Shown here: piece after piece, positions 34,675 to 45,800 of the stretch
Layout of the letters: every line of letters starts with the position of its first letter
Numbering within the stretch: position 1 is the stretch's first letter
From: Anaeramoeba flamelloides
Taxonomy: Eukaryota; Metamonada; Anaeramoebidae
NCBI GenBank assembly: GCA_027625915.1
Contig: JANTQA010000023.1
Location: 23,560,001 to 23,624,000 of the forward strand
DNA: 64,000 bases
Direction: 5' to 3'
The notes under the pieces: model-generated
Told to the model about the DNA's origin: nothing
Database searches by the model: none
The model's input: the letters and a program-made list of their open reading frames with translations, nothing else
Position numbers and translations under genes: made by a program

Positions 34675-35759
34675 ATAAAATGAAATCATATTTGTTATGA
34701 AAAAATTTTAAAAATTTTATCAAATGAAATCAAAAAAAAAATAGTAAGATAACCTGGAAAATTGGATTTTTCATCTTAAATTGTAAATCTCTTAAAAAAT
34801 AATTTTTGATCAAATATCTTTTATAAACAATAGTGTTTATTTTAAATTCAAGTAAATAAAAAGTGTCAAATTAGCAAATTTTCAACATTTTTTTGAAATT
34901 TTTTTTTCATTATTGTATAGTCTAAATTATATTCTTTTATATTTGGTTTATGATTATATATTAATTGTAAATTAAAAGGTAAAAATATATTAATATGTAA
35001 TTCTTTAAAATTATAATCAAAATTATTAAAATATCTAGAGTTAAATCATGAATCATGATAATTAGCACATACTAAACTTAAAAATGAAAGATAATTATTG
35101 CCCATTATGTTGATTTCGATTTGTTGAATTTTTCAATGTTTTAATTAATTTTTTTTTTTAAAAAAATATTTTTTCAAGAGTTTTTCTAAATTGAATTCAA
35201 ATTCATTTTTCAATGGCTGAAATGATGGGTTTTTTTTGATATTTATTATTTCTTTCTTTCTTTCTTTATTTATTTCGCTTAATTTTGAAAAATTGTTTCT
35301 AATGCTAAATATTACACATTATTTGAAAGTTAAAAAATAGTTGCAGTCTTGGACATTTATCTCTCTCTCTCTTTTTTTTTTAATTCAAAAAGTATTTTGG
35401 GAGATTAACACGCATATTTATCTAACGAGAGGTATTTTGAAAGAAAAAAAAATTCATGATAGATTTTGTAATAAATACAAGTATTTGAAAAATAAATGAA
35501 TTAATCAAAAAATGAAATTTATTATTATTCTTTCTTTAATGTGTGAAACATAACACTACAAGTAAAATTTCTTCAAAAAAAAATCTCTAAATTTTGTATT
35601 TTTGAAATATACTCATATAATAAACATTATTACATATAACAATTTTCAATGAGGTTTACAACTTTAATAGATATTAATAGGAATTGAAAAAAAAATAAAA
35701 TTTTTCAGTAATATTTTTTTCATTTTTAATTGTAAAATTTTTGAATTTTTTAATTGACT
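34675..35759. other. Gene-free A+T-rich stretch
   Basis: No gene recognised. Short simple repeats occur ('tttctttctttctttattta' near 35250 and a TC run near 35361). Otherwise poly-A/T. Confidence 0.6.
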
Positions 35760-35960
35760 TACAGTCAGTTTCACTTTTAAGGCACAAACTTTCAACGAAA
35801 TTTAAGACACAAAAAAAATCTCAAATTAAAGCACAAAATACACAATCTAGTAAAAATAAATTGTAAAAAAAAAAATTCCAAATTTTGTGCCTTAATTTGA
35901 GATTTTTTTGTGCCTTAAATTTCGTTGATAGTTTGTGCCTTAAAAGTGAAACTGACTGTA
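35760..35960 (+). mobile_element. 201-bp palindromic element 'P', copy P1 (solitary)
   Basis: Bounded by TA at both ends, with 'cagtcagtttcacttttaag' at the left and its complement at the right. The two arms of about 80 bp are nearly perfect inverted repeats around a short centre containing 'ctagtaaaaataaattgt'. The CAGT terminus and TA duplication are typical of Tc1/mariner-type miniature elements. This copy is in non-coding sequence, 1.7 kb before the LINE relic. Centre orientation plus. Confidence 0.85.
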
Positions 35961-37383
35961 GTAGAGAGATAATTTTCAAGTATTTTTTTAATAGTATAAA
36001 AGGAAACATATTTTTCAATTTGAAAATAGTACAAAATATTTCAATCAAAAGATATTGCTCAATTAAATTGAAAATCTGATTTTTTAACTGTTTTTGGAAT
36101 ATTTTTTATCATTTTATTTTTTTCCATGTTTGAGTTTTTATATACGTTCCCGGTTGTTTTCTGCAAATTGCTTTAACATATATTCTTTTTTCAATCTTAA
36201 TGTAGAATCAAAAATTAATTCATTTCAACTTTTTCCAATATAAAAATACCCTGAAAATAGGTGTTTTTTTCAAAAGTCGGTTTTTTTGAAAAGGGGGGTA
36301 TTCATATTTTCAAGAGTTTAATTGCTATCCTTTTTTTATTACATAAAATTATGATAACTTTGAAAAAATAATTTATAAAAGAAGTATAACTTAAATCCAA
36401 TGTATAGTTTTGGCTAACTATAATTTTATGTATTTAAATTTTCCTTGTAGTGAAGTATAAATTGAAAAAAATCAAAATTTTAAATATAGGATGCTGTGCG
36501 AATTATTCATTTTTATAACATCCAATTTATCTTAAAAATTGATTTTTCAAGTTTAGAGCGCTTTATCTCCTCTAGTTTAGAAGTTATTCTCCATTTTCGA
36601 TTTTCGTCAAAAAAAAATTTTTTTTTTAAAATTTTGAATTTTTCATTTTTAAAAAAGGTACATTTTAACACAAAAATAAAATTTTTTTAATGTTTTTAAG
36701 ATCATTTTACTAGGGTATTTTTTGATCAAAAATATGATTTTGGTGAAAAAAATTGAAAAAATTAAGGTTTAAAAAAATATTTTTTTTTTTGAAAATTTTT
36801 TTACTACTATTTTGATTTTCCCATATTTTTTTTACTCAAATATTAAATAAGTAATAAATTTGAAAATAAAAAAGTTATAAATTTCTAAATTTTAAAATTT
36901 TTTTTTCTACATTAAAAAAATTTTTTTTTTTTGTTTTTATTTTGGATTTGATCAAAGTTAATTATAAAAATACATAAGTTTAAGTATAAATTAGTTGAAA
37001 AAATGCTATATTAAAATCTTTTTAATATAGACAAAAAATTTTTTATTTTGATTTTTTTTGTCACTTTTTAAAATTTAAACTTTATGAGGGTTAGAGGTTT
37101 CGAAATTATTTTGTATTTAAAATGGGCGTTTTTGACTTTTTTCAAAATTTAAAATTTTAAAAAATGTATATAAAAAAATTTTTTTAAAATTTTTTTAAAT
37201 GTAGTAAAAATAGGTCAACTTTGAAAAAATTTTTTTTTAAACATCTCAAAAAAATGATTTTTATTTTGTTTCTCACTGAAAAACAATGTTAAAAAAAAAA
37301 AATTTTTTTAATTTTTTTTTTTATCCTTTTCTTTACTCCTCAAATCTTTATTATTATAATTTTTTTTTTTCAAAAAAATTACA
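35961..37383. other. Low-complexity stretch before the LINE relic
   Basis: Very A/T-rich with long T and A runs. The small frames at 35885-36079 and 36496-36690 are not protein-like. It could contain the 5' untranslated part of the LINE, but no boundary or target-site duplication could be seen. Confidence 0.5.
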
Positions 37384-37661
37384 ATGCAAAGAAATATCAA
37401 CACAAAACTATTCATGACCAACCTGCCCAGAAAATATTCTGTTGATTTATTATTACAGAAAATTACAAATTGGATAGGCACCAGGCCAAATGTTCAAATA
37501 TTACAAAACAAAAAAAATCCAAACAACGGGCTAGCAATCATTACTTCAATTACTCATGGACAAGTCAATATGTTGAAACAAAATGCAATGGAAAATACAT
37601 TCCAAAATCGCCAAATACGTTCAAAAAAGAAGAAATACCCAAACAAAAAACAAAAAAAATA

Positions 37662-37867
37662 TACAGTCAGTTTCACTTTTAAGACACAAACTTTCTACGA
37701 AATTTAAGGCACAAAAAAAAATCTCAAATTAAAGCTCAATTTTTTGGAAATTGTTTTTTTTTACAATTTATTTTACTAGAATTCTGAATTTTGTGCCTTA
37801 ATTTAAGATTTTTATTGTGCCTTAAATTTCGTTGAAAGTTTGTGCCTTAAAAGTGAAACTGACTGTA
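37662..37867 (-). mobile_element. Palindromic element 'P', copy P2 (in LINE)
   Basis: 206 bp including both TA flanks. Centre orientation minus. The left arm carries the 'aagacacaaactttctacg' variant and the right arm the 'aaggcacaaactttcaacg' variant. The LINE frame resumes in phase after the element if one TA is counted once. Confidence 0.88.
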
Positions 37868-37903
37868 TAAATAAAGCAAAAAATAAAAATGATCAAGAAA
37901 AAT

Positions 37904-38104
37904 TACAGTCAGTTTCACTTTTAAGGCACAAACTTTCAACGAAATTTAAGGCACAAAAAAAATCTCAAATTAAAGCACAAAATTCAGCTTCTAGTAAAAT
38001 AAATTGTAAAAATTAAAATTCCAAAAAATCTGCCTTAATTTGAGATTTTTTTTGTGCCTTAATTTTCGTTGAAAGTTTGTGCCTTAAAAGTGAAACTGAC
38101 TGTA
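37904..38104 (+). mobile_element. Palindromic element 'P', copy P3 (in LINE)
   Basis: 201 bp, only 36 bp downstream of P2. Centre orientation plus ('cttctagtaaaataaattgt'). Both arms carry the 'aaggcac...tcaacg' variant. The frame before and after is continuous across one TA. Confidence 0.88.
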
Positions 38105-38631
38105 AAAGAAAACAAAAAAATTTTTCATGCAACCAAAAAATCAAATTCTAACTATGAATCTCGGTCTAGTAAGACCACCAATGATGATTGTAGGGAAAAG
38201 TATTTTTTTGATCAGGATCACGCAAGATCAAATTTTGTTCCACATAATAAAAAAATATTCTCCTAGTCAAAATGACTCAAAAGGCAATGAATATAAAATT
38301 TTTATTGCAAATATCCATTACTCAGCTTCCAAAAATAAGGTTACCAGTATCCTAGAAAAGCATATTAGAATCAAAAAACTAATATATCTTTATGATGAAA
38401 ATAAGAACTCTAAAGGGAAGGCCATACTTTTATTATACAATTATCAAATTTTATTCAAAATGATGAATTACCCCCAAAAAATTTACTTATTGGAGAGACA
38501 ATTAATTTTTAGATTATATCAAAATAAGAATAAATATAAAGATAATACAAACAAACAAACCAATAATAATAATCAAAAAATTAATAATTTAAATTTAAAT
38601 TTTATCAAGGAAATCAATAATCTCAAAAAAA

Positions 38632-38832
38632 TACAGTCAGTTTCACTTTTAAAGCACAAACTTTCAACGAAATTTAAGGCACAAAAAAATCTCAAATTAA
38701 GGCACATTTTTTGGAATTTTAATTTTTACAATTTATTTTTACTAGAATTTGAATTTTGTGCTTTAATTTGAGATTTTTTTTGTGCCTTAAATTTCGTTGA
38801 AAGTTTGTGCCTTAAAAGTGAAACTGACTGTA
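38632..38832 (-). mobile_element. Palindromic element 'P', copy P4 (in LINE)
   Basis: 201 bp, centre orientation minus. It separates the second RRM-like block from the segment leading to the poly-Asn tract. The open frame resumes in phase after the right TA. Confidence 0.88.
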
Positions 38833-38957
38833 GTTAAAAACCTAACTTCAACAATAATAACATTAAAAGAAAAGTTAAATAACAATAATCGATTATTAAA
38901 AATTTCAAACGAGAAAGTTATTTATAACATCAATAAGAATGATACTTTTCATGAAAG

Positions 38958-38958
<1 letters not shown>

Positions 38959-39042
<84 letters not shown>

Positions 39043-39069
39043 AATAATAATAATAATAATAATAATAAT
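38959..39069 (+). repeat. Trinucleotide repeat (AAC)n-(AAT)n coding for poly-Asn
   Basis: About 27 AAC units run straight into AAT units, all Asn in the LINE frame. Synonymous use of two Asn codons in separate blocks suggests slippage expansion inside a coding frame. Confidence 0.9.
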
Positions 39070-39515
39070 TATATTAATATTAATAATTATATTAATATTA
39101 ATAATTATATTGAAAATAATAACAATAGGGGTGGCAAAGATATCAATATTATTAATAAAAATTCTAATTTAAAATTAGAAAATACAAAAGAAAATATCGA
39201 AAACACCAAAATAAATGAATCTGTGTTAAATATGAAAGTTCTTGAAAATAATGAAAAAACAAATTCAAATAATTACAATAATTTGGATGAAGATATTCAG
39301 TCAAGAAAAAAAGAAGAAATCTGAGAATGAAAATAAAAAAAGAATTTATTTTCAATGAATCAGATAGAAAAAAAAACAATTATTGGAAAATAATAGCAAT
39401 ACTAATTCATTAAATAATAATGAAAACAATAACTCAAATGAAATTAATATTGAGAATGAAATTGAAACTGAAAATGAAATGGAAAAAGAAAAAAAGATAA
39501 ACAACGAAAAATTGT

Positions 39516-39717
39516 TACAGTCAGTTTCACTATTAAGACACAAACTTTCTACGAAATTTAAGGCACAAAAAAAATCTCAAATTAAAGCACAAAATTCAAA
39601 TTCTAGTCAAATAATTTGTGAAAATTAAAATTACAAAAAATTGTGCTTTAATTTGAGATTTTTTTTGTGCCTTAAATTTCGTAGAAAGTTTGTGCCTTAA
39701 AAGAGAAACTGACTGTA
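39516..39717 (+). mobile_element. Palindromic element 'P', copy P5 (in LINE)
   Basis: 202 bp, centre orientation plus. Both arms carry 'tctacg', and each has a private change ('cactattaag' left, 'aagagaaac' right). The frame continues in phase across one TA from the Glu/Asn-rich segment to the segment with the zinc motif. Confidence 0.88.
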
Positions 39718-39965
39718 TTAAAAACAAAGGGTTCAAATCAAACTAAATTAAACTTTCTGGCGGTATCTTCCAGAAAATGCAAAGGAATTACTTTAAATAA
39801 AACAAAATGTCAAAAATTAACAAAGAATAAAGATGGTTTTTGTGATGTACATAGAAACCAAAAAGAATCACTAGATGATCAATATTGAATTGATCATTTA
39901 GTAAAATTAGTTTAAGAACTATATCTAAATAATTGGGTCTATTTAGAAGATGATTTAAATACTTA

Positions 39966-40165
39966 TACAGTCAGTTTCACTTTTAAGACACAAACTTTCT
40001 ACGAAATTTAAGGCACAAAAAAAATCTCAAATTAAGGCACAAAATTCAAATTCTAGTAAAATAATTTGTGAAAATTAAAATTCAAAAAATGTGCTTTAAT
40101 TTGAGATTTTTATTGTGCCTTAAATTTCGTTGAAAGTTTGTGTCTTAAAAGTGAAACTGACTGTA
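39966..40165 (+). mobile_element. Palindromic element 'P', copy P6 (in LINE)
   Basis: 200 bp, centre orientation plus. The left arm is of the 'aagacac...tctacg' type; the right arm mixes 'aagacac' with 'tcaacg'. The frame is continuous across one TA. Confidence 0.88.
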
Positions 40166-40329
40166 TCAATAACTCAAGAAATTTTTCCCACAAAAATAAA
40201 AATAAAAATAATTTTCAAAATTATTCTTTTTCTGATTATAAAAACCCATACAAAGTCCAATAATACTTAATTTAAATATTATCAACAAAACAAAAGACTA
40301 TGAAACAAATTTTATTATTTTAAAATTAT

Positions 40330-40530
40330 TACAGTCAGTTTCACTTTTTAGGCACAAACTTTCAACGAAATTTAAGGCACAATAAAAATCTCAAATTAAG
40401 ACACAAAATTCAAATTCTAGTAAAAATAAATTGTAAAAAAATAAATTCATAATTATGTGCTTTAATTTGAGATTTTTTTGTGCCTTAAATTTCGTTGATA
40501 GTTTGTGCCTTAAAAGTGAAACTGACTGTA
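40330..40530 (+). mobile_element. Palindromic element 'P', copy P7 (in LINE)
   Basis: 201 bp, centre orientation plus. It lies just before the 'LTYGLEIYN' segment, and the frame is continuous across one TA. The left terminus reads 'cactttttaggcac', a small variant. Confidence 0.88.
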
Positions 40531-40848
40531 TTAAGTCAATTAACATATGGATTAGAAATATATAATTATAAAATAGCAACCCTAAACTATTTAAACTCTT
40601 GGATTAATACATGTATTACTGAAATCTGCAAAATAAACAGAAACGCACCAATTCTTATTTATAAAACCGAATTTAAATTCGAAAATTTGGTAATATCAAT
40701 CAATAAAAAGAAATTCAAATTCAAAAATAAATTAAAAGAATTATCTCTACCCTATCTGGAAAAATTAATAAAATTTAATCAAAGAATAAACAATAAAATT
40801 AACTGGAAGTCGGAGAGTTTAAACCTTCTTAAAAAGGAAATTTATAAT

Positions 40849-41049
40849 TACAGTCAGTTTCACTTTTAAGACACAAACTTTCTACGAAATTTAAGGCACA
40901 AAAAAAATCTCAAATTAAAGCACATTTTTTGGAATTTTAATTTTCACAAATTATTTTACTAGAATTTGAATTTTGTGCTTTAATTTGAGATTTTTTTTGT
41001 GCCTTAAATTTCGTTGAAAGTTTGTGTCTTAAAAGTGAAACTGACTGTA
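40849..41049 (-). mobile_element. Palindromic element 'P', copy P8 (in LINE)
   Basis: 201 bp, centre orientation minus. The left arm is of the 'aagacac...tctacg' type; the right arm is 'tcaacg' with 'aagacac'. The frame is continuous across one TA. Confidence 0.88.
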
Positions 41050-41134
41050 TAATTATAATGAGTTGGTGAATTCTACCAGTTGGAAGGTACAAAAATATTT
41101 CGCAATAATTAAAAACCAAAAAAAAATTATTTAT

Positions 41135-41335
41135 TACAGTCAGTTTCACTTTTAAGGCACAAACTTTCAACGAAATTTAAGGCACAAAAAAAATCTCAAA
41201 TTAAGGCAGATTTTTTGGAATTTTAATTTTTACAATTTATTTTACTAGAAGCTGAATTTTGTGCTTTAATTTGAGATTTTTTTTGTGCCTTAAATTATGT
41301 TGAAAATTTGTGCCTTAAAAGTGAAACTGACTGTA
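41135..41335 (-). mobile_element. Palindromic element 'P', copy P9 (in LINE)
   Basis: 201 bp, centre orientation minus, 85 bp after P8. The right arm has 'aattatgttgaaaat', so this copy is slightly more diverged. This is the only junction where the LINE frame is not continuous; the preceding 85-bp segment contains long A runs, so a one-base indel there would account for it. Confidence 0.88.
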
Positions 41336-41733
41336 ATCAAAGATATTTAAGTTATCCATCAAGTTCAACAATTCTAAAATTCAGGAAAATTACCAACTGC
41401 TTAAATAGATATTATAATGTAATAAATAAAAATTCAAATAAATTTTGTCCTTTATGTTTAAAATATGAACATAAGGAAATAATAGAAAATATTGATCACT
41501 TTTTATGGGTATGTCCTTCCTATAAAAAAGATAGATTAATTTTTCTGAAAAAGTTAAAAGAATTAAATTTTAATGAAATAATTTTAAATTATGATGGCTT
41601 AAAATTATTTTCATTAATTAATAATCGTGAAATCTATGATTTTACGCTTAAATTTCTGAAAGGGAATTTAAGTAAAAGTGCACTTAGAGTGTAATCTACA
41701 CTTCCTCCTCAATAAAAAAAAAAAAAAAAAAAA

Positions 41734-42160
41734 ATTAATTTGAAAACTCTAGTTAAATTTTATTTTTTTCCAATTTATCAGAAAAAAAATCACATTAGCA
41801 ATATTTTGAAAAAAAAATTTTAGAACTCATCTTATTTTATCTTAATAATCATTTTTTCAAATTTTTTCTAGTGAAATCACTAGAAAAATAAAAAAAAAAT
41901 GCTAAAAAATTAAAAACAAATTTTTACTAGAGTTTCCTATTAAAATGATTTTTTTCTAAAAAAAAATTTTTTTATATAACTTTTTTTTAATTTAATTTTA
42001 AATTTGTTAATTTTTTTACAATGAAAAAAAAAAAAAAATTTCATCTTAAAAAACTTAGAGTTTTTTTTTTCAAAAAAAAAATATATATTAGAAAAATTAC
42101 TCAATTAAAAATTCAATTCGATTATCTTCAAAATTTGATAATTTTAAAATATCCAATAAT
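41734..42160. other. Low-complexity spacer after the LINE poly-A
   Basis: Almost pure A/T with long A and T runs. It contains a local inverted pair, 'gtgaaatcac' next to 'tagaaaaataaa'. No gene. Confidence 0.55.
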
Positions 42161-42242
42161 TACTCATTAGTTCAGCGGTAGAGCACCGAGATCTAAAAAT
42201 TCGAAAAGTGTGTATCCTGAGTTCGATTCCTGATAAGATCAA
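42161..42242 (+). pseudogene. tRNA-like sequence (A-box and B-box present, cloverleaf poor)
   Basis: 'ttagttcagcggtagagc' matches a tRNA D-arm/A-box, and its GTTC/GAGC stem can pair. 'gagttcgattcc' at 42219-42230 matches a B-box/T-loop. The spacing of about 50 nt fits an RNA polymerase III internal promoter. However, the T-stem, anticodon stem and acceptor stem do not pair convincingly, even allowing an intron. It may be a decayed tRNA gene or the head of a tRNA-derived SINE, so no anticodon is assigned. Confidence 0.4.
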
Positions 42243-42600
42243 TTAAATTAATAGTTTTTTTTTATTTTTTTTAAATTTTTATATATAATTTGATCAATTA
42301 AAGTATATATGTTTGCTACCTGAATTTACCTTTAAAACTTTTCAAATTTTTTTTTTTCAAAAATACAAATCCTCTAAAGGTACCAAAATTCGGATAAATG
42401 CTGGTAACTAAGTAGTTTTTTCCGTGTGAGGAGTAGAAGATTTTGTATTATTTAATATTACTAAAACCTACAATTAAAAAAAATTTTTTTTTTTTTTTTT
42501 TTCAAAAAAAAAAGTTTAAAATTCATTTTAACATATGTAGAACACTATTTAAAAAATATAAAAACAATCTCAATTTTTCATTTTTTTGGGGCTCTTATAT

Positions 42601-42687
42601 TTTTCGAGTTATTGCCCAAAATAGTTGTGAAAAATCACTATAAAAAAATTTGTATATAAAAATCGATTTTGGGCAATATCTCGAAAA
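42601..42687. repeat. Inverted repeat with 22-bp arms
   Basis: 'ttttcgagttattgcccaaa' at the left pairs with 'ttttgggcaatatctcgaaa' at the right with one mismatch, around a 43-nt spacer. It lies between the tRNA-like sequence and the 3' end of the minus-strand B-box/LCCL gene. It might be a transcript-end structure or the remains of a mobile element. Confidence 0.6.
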
Positions 42688-42864
42688 CTAGACGTCCTAG
42701 AGACTTCTAAACACCAAAAATCGAAATTTAAGAAAATTTTGAATTTGTTGAGCAATAAAAAAAATTTGGATACCAGTTTTATATTTACTCTTGTGAAAGG
42801 TTAATCAAAAATATAATAGAAATTTTAAAATTTATTAATAAAATAAAAATTTTTTGATGTATAT

Positions 42865-45800
42865 TTATATGAATTGATAGCTTCCAGAATAATTTCCATA
42901 ATTGGAAGTTGTGATTCCATTTCTGGTGGTTGCTAAATAACTTTGTTGGCCAGGTAATATTCTAACTTTGACCCATCCAGATTCTTCGAAGCATAATTTT
43001 CCGGCATGCACAACAGATTTGGAAAGACTAGAATCATCTGTATAGATATCACTTCCCCAAACATTTCCTAAATCTGATCCAGTTAAATATATTTTAAATA
43101 TTTCATTATTTCTTCCTCTGTATTTTGAAAGATTTGTAGGTATTTGGTTTTGTGGGATTTTTACATTTCTTTCTTCTTTAATAAATTGATAACTTCCATG
43201 ATAATTTCCATAATTTGAAGTTTTGATTCCATTCCTCTTGGTTCCTGTATAGCTTTGTTGACCGGGTAATATTTTAACTTTGACCCATCCAGATTCTCCA
43301 ATTCTTAACAATCCAGCATGCACAACAGATTTGGAAAGACTAGAATCAGTTGTATAGATATCACTTCCCCAAACACTTCCTGAATTTGCTCCAGTTAAAT
43401 ATATTTCAAATATTTCATTCATTCTTCCTCTGTATTTTGAAAGATTTTTGGTTAGTTGGTTTTGTGGAATTTGTGTAATTCCTGTTTTCTTTGCTTTCTT
43501 TAAAAATTGATAACTTCCAGAATAATTTCTATAATTTGACGTTTTAATTCCATTTCTGGTGGTTCCTGAATAGCTTTTCTTTCCAGGTAATATTTTAACT
43601 TTGACCCATCCAGATTCCCCAATTCTTAACAATCCAGCATGCACAACAGATTTGGAAAGACTCGAATCATCTGTATAGATGTCACTTCCCCAAACATTTC
43701 CTGAATTTGCTCCAGTTAAATATATTTCAAATATTTCATTATTTCTTCCTCTGTATCTTGAAATATTTCTAGGTGTTTGGTTTTGTGGAATTCGTCCGTT
43801 TCTTTCTGTTTTTATATATTGATAACTTCCCCCATAATTTCCATAATTGGAAGTTGTGATTCCATTTCTCTTGGTTTCTGAATAGCTTTTCTTTCCAGGT
43901 AATATTTTAACTTTGACCCATCCAGATTCTCCAATTCTTAACAATCCAGCATGCACAACAGATTTGGAAAGACTAGAATCATCTGTATAGATGTTACTTC
44001 CCCAAACATTTCCTGAATCTGATCCAGTTAAATATATTTCAAATATTTCATTATTTCTTTCTCTATAACTTGAAAGATCTGTAGGTGTTTGGTTTTGTGG
44101 AATTCGTGTAATCTTAATTTTGTTTAAAAATTGATAACTTCCCCCATAACTTCCATAATTGGAAGTTGTGATTCCATTTCTGGTAGTTCCTGAATAACTT
44201 TGTTGGCCAGGTAATATTCTAACTTTGACCCATCCAGATTCTCCAATTCTTAACAATCCAGCATGCACAACAGATTTGGAAAGACTAGAATCATCTGTAT
44301 AGATATCACTTCCCCAAACATTTCCTAAATTTGCTCCAGTTAAATATATTTCAAATTCTTTACCATTTTGATTTCTGTATCCTAAAAGATTTTTAGGTGT
44401 TTGGTTTTGTGGGATTTGTTCGCTTATTTTTTCTGTTTTTATATATTGATAACTTCCATGATAATTTCCATAATTGGAAGTTTTAATTCCATTTCTCTTG
44501 GTTCCTGTATAGCTTTTCTTTCCAGGTAATATTTTAACTTTGATCCATCCAGATTCCCCAATTCTTAACAAACCAGCATGCACAACAGATTTGGACAAAC
44601 TCGAATCATTTGTATAGATATCACTTCCCCAAACATTTCCTGAATTTGCTCCAGTTAAATATATTTCAAATATTTCATTCACTCTTCCGCTATATCCTGA
44701 AAGATTTTGAGGTGTTTGGTTTTGTGGGATTTGTTCGCTTATTTTTTCTGTTTTTATATATTGATAACTTCCATGATAATTTCCATAATTGGAAGTTTTA
44801 ATTCCATTTCTCTTGGTTCCTGTATAGCTTTTCTTTCCAGGTAATATTTTAACTTTGATCCATCCAGATTCCCCAATTCTTAACAAACCAGCATGCACAA
44901 CAGATTTGGACAGACTCGAATCATTTGTATAGATATCACTTCCCCAAACATTTCCTGAATTTGCTCCAGTTAAATATATTTCAAATATTTCATTCACTCT
45001 TCCGCTATATCCTGAAAGATTTTGAGGTGTTTGGTTTTGTGGAATTCTCTCAAGCCCTTGCTCATTTTTTATTTCCTTTGTTTCTTTGTTTGTTTGTTTT
45101 AAATCCATTTTATTGATCATATTAACAACCTCTCGATCAAAAGTTAATTTATATTGAGGTAAGGAATTCACAAATTGATTGCTTTGGTTTTGGTTTTGGT
45201 TTTGGTTTTGGTTTTGGTTCATTTGGAATTTTGGATTTAAAGCCATTCCGATTTTTGTTGCCTCAATTATTTCATTTTGAAGAATAAGTTCTTGAAAATG
45301 CTGAACAAGATTAACATTATTTTTTAATAACGAGAGCTCGCGAGTTGTCTTTGTCAAAATTGAATTAACTCCTTTTGTGTTTTTGAAAGATAACTCCTTT
45401 GAAAACTTGATCAATTGATTTATCTTTTGATCGACTTGTAGCTTAATTTGCTCACCTGTTTTTTGAAGACCAATCACCATCTCATTTAATGCACTCATGT
45501 TAATTTGCTTTTGTCTTTCCAGGTTTTGTTTCTTTAGTTCAAGGTATTCAATCGACTGCTCAACAGAATTGCGATTGACACTGGTTTTCATCGGGAAAAT
45601 GATCTTTTGAAAGATATCGTTTATGCTCTCTGTTTTCATTTTGTGATTTTGACATTTCGACTCAAAACAGTCTGGACATATCAAGGAACAATGCTCATAA
45701 CAATATTTCTCATACTTTTTTTGATGTTCAAGACACAAATTCGGATTTTTTTCTTTTGAATTTTAAACAAGATAATTTTTTTTTTTTTTTTTTGTAATTT

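Larger units (their letters stand above)
37384..41733 (+). mobile_element. LINE-type (non-LTR) retrotransposon relic split by eight palindromic insertions
   Basis: Seen between the P elements: an RRM-like start 'TKLFMTNLPRKYSVDLLLQK' (37405 on), a second RRM-like block 'YKIFIANIHYSASKNKV' (38290 on), a poly-Asn tract (38959-39069), a small zinc motif 'CKGITLNKTKCQKLTK' continuing to 'GFCDVH' (39777-39860), then 'LTYGLEIYNYKIATLNYLN' (40540 on). The final 360 bp read 'KFCPLCLKYEHKEI' with 'DHFLWVCPSYKKDR', the C-terminal CCHC-type motif seen after the reverse transcriptase in many LINEs. It ends with a stop, 'aataaa' and a run of A (about 41712-41733), as expected for a retrotransposed 3' end. 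The reverse-transcriptase core and endonuclease were not seen, so the copy is internally deleted. Frame changes and stops occur inside segments (for example near 38250, 39320, 39897 and 40260). No target-site duplication was identified. Classification rests on the RRM, zinc-motif and poly-A pattern. Confidence 0.65.

Noticed and set aside
23811-39899. Alternative genetic code with TAA or TGA read as amino acids
   Set aside because: TAA, TAG and TGA all end well-recognised genes at the expected length (porin TAA, uS3 TAG, Myb TGA), so the few internal stops are better explained locally.
37663-41333. Repeated peptide 'SVSLLRHKLSTKFKAQ' in many open frames
   Set aside because: It is a translation of the palindrome arms, present wherever a frame runs into an element; it is not a protein family.
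37664-41333. Palindromes as spliceosomal introners
   Set aside because: The right end is ...CTGACTG-TA, with no AG at the frame-restoring position, so GT-AG splicing would not restore the frame; TA-to-TA boundaries do.
35760-41335. CRISPR array (about 200-bp repeats with variable spacers)
   Set aside because: Repeats are long palindromes flanked by TA, spacers vary from 36 to over 680 bp and carry LINE coding sequence, there are no cas genes, and the genome is eukaryotic.
44610-45116. Two similar plus-strand 63-aa frames
   Set aside because: Antisense shadows of the duplicated LCCL repeats 1 and 2.
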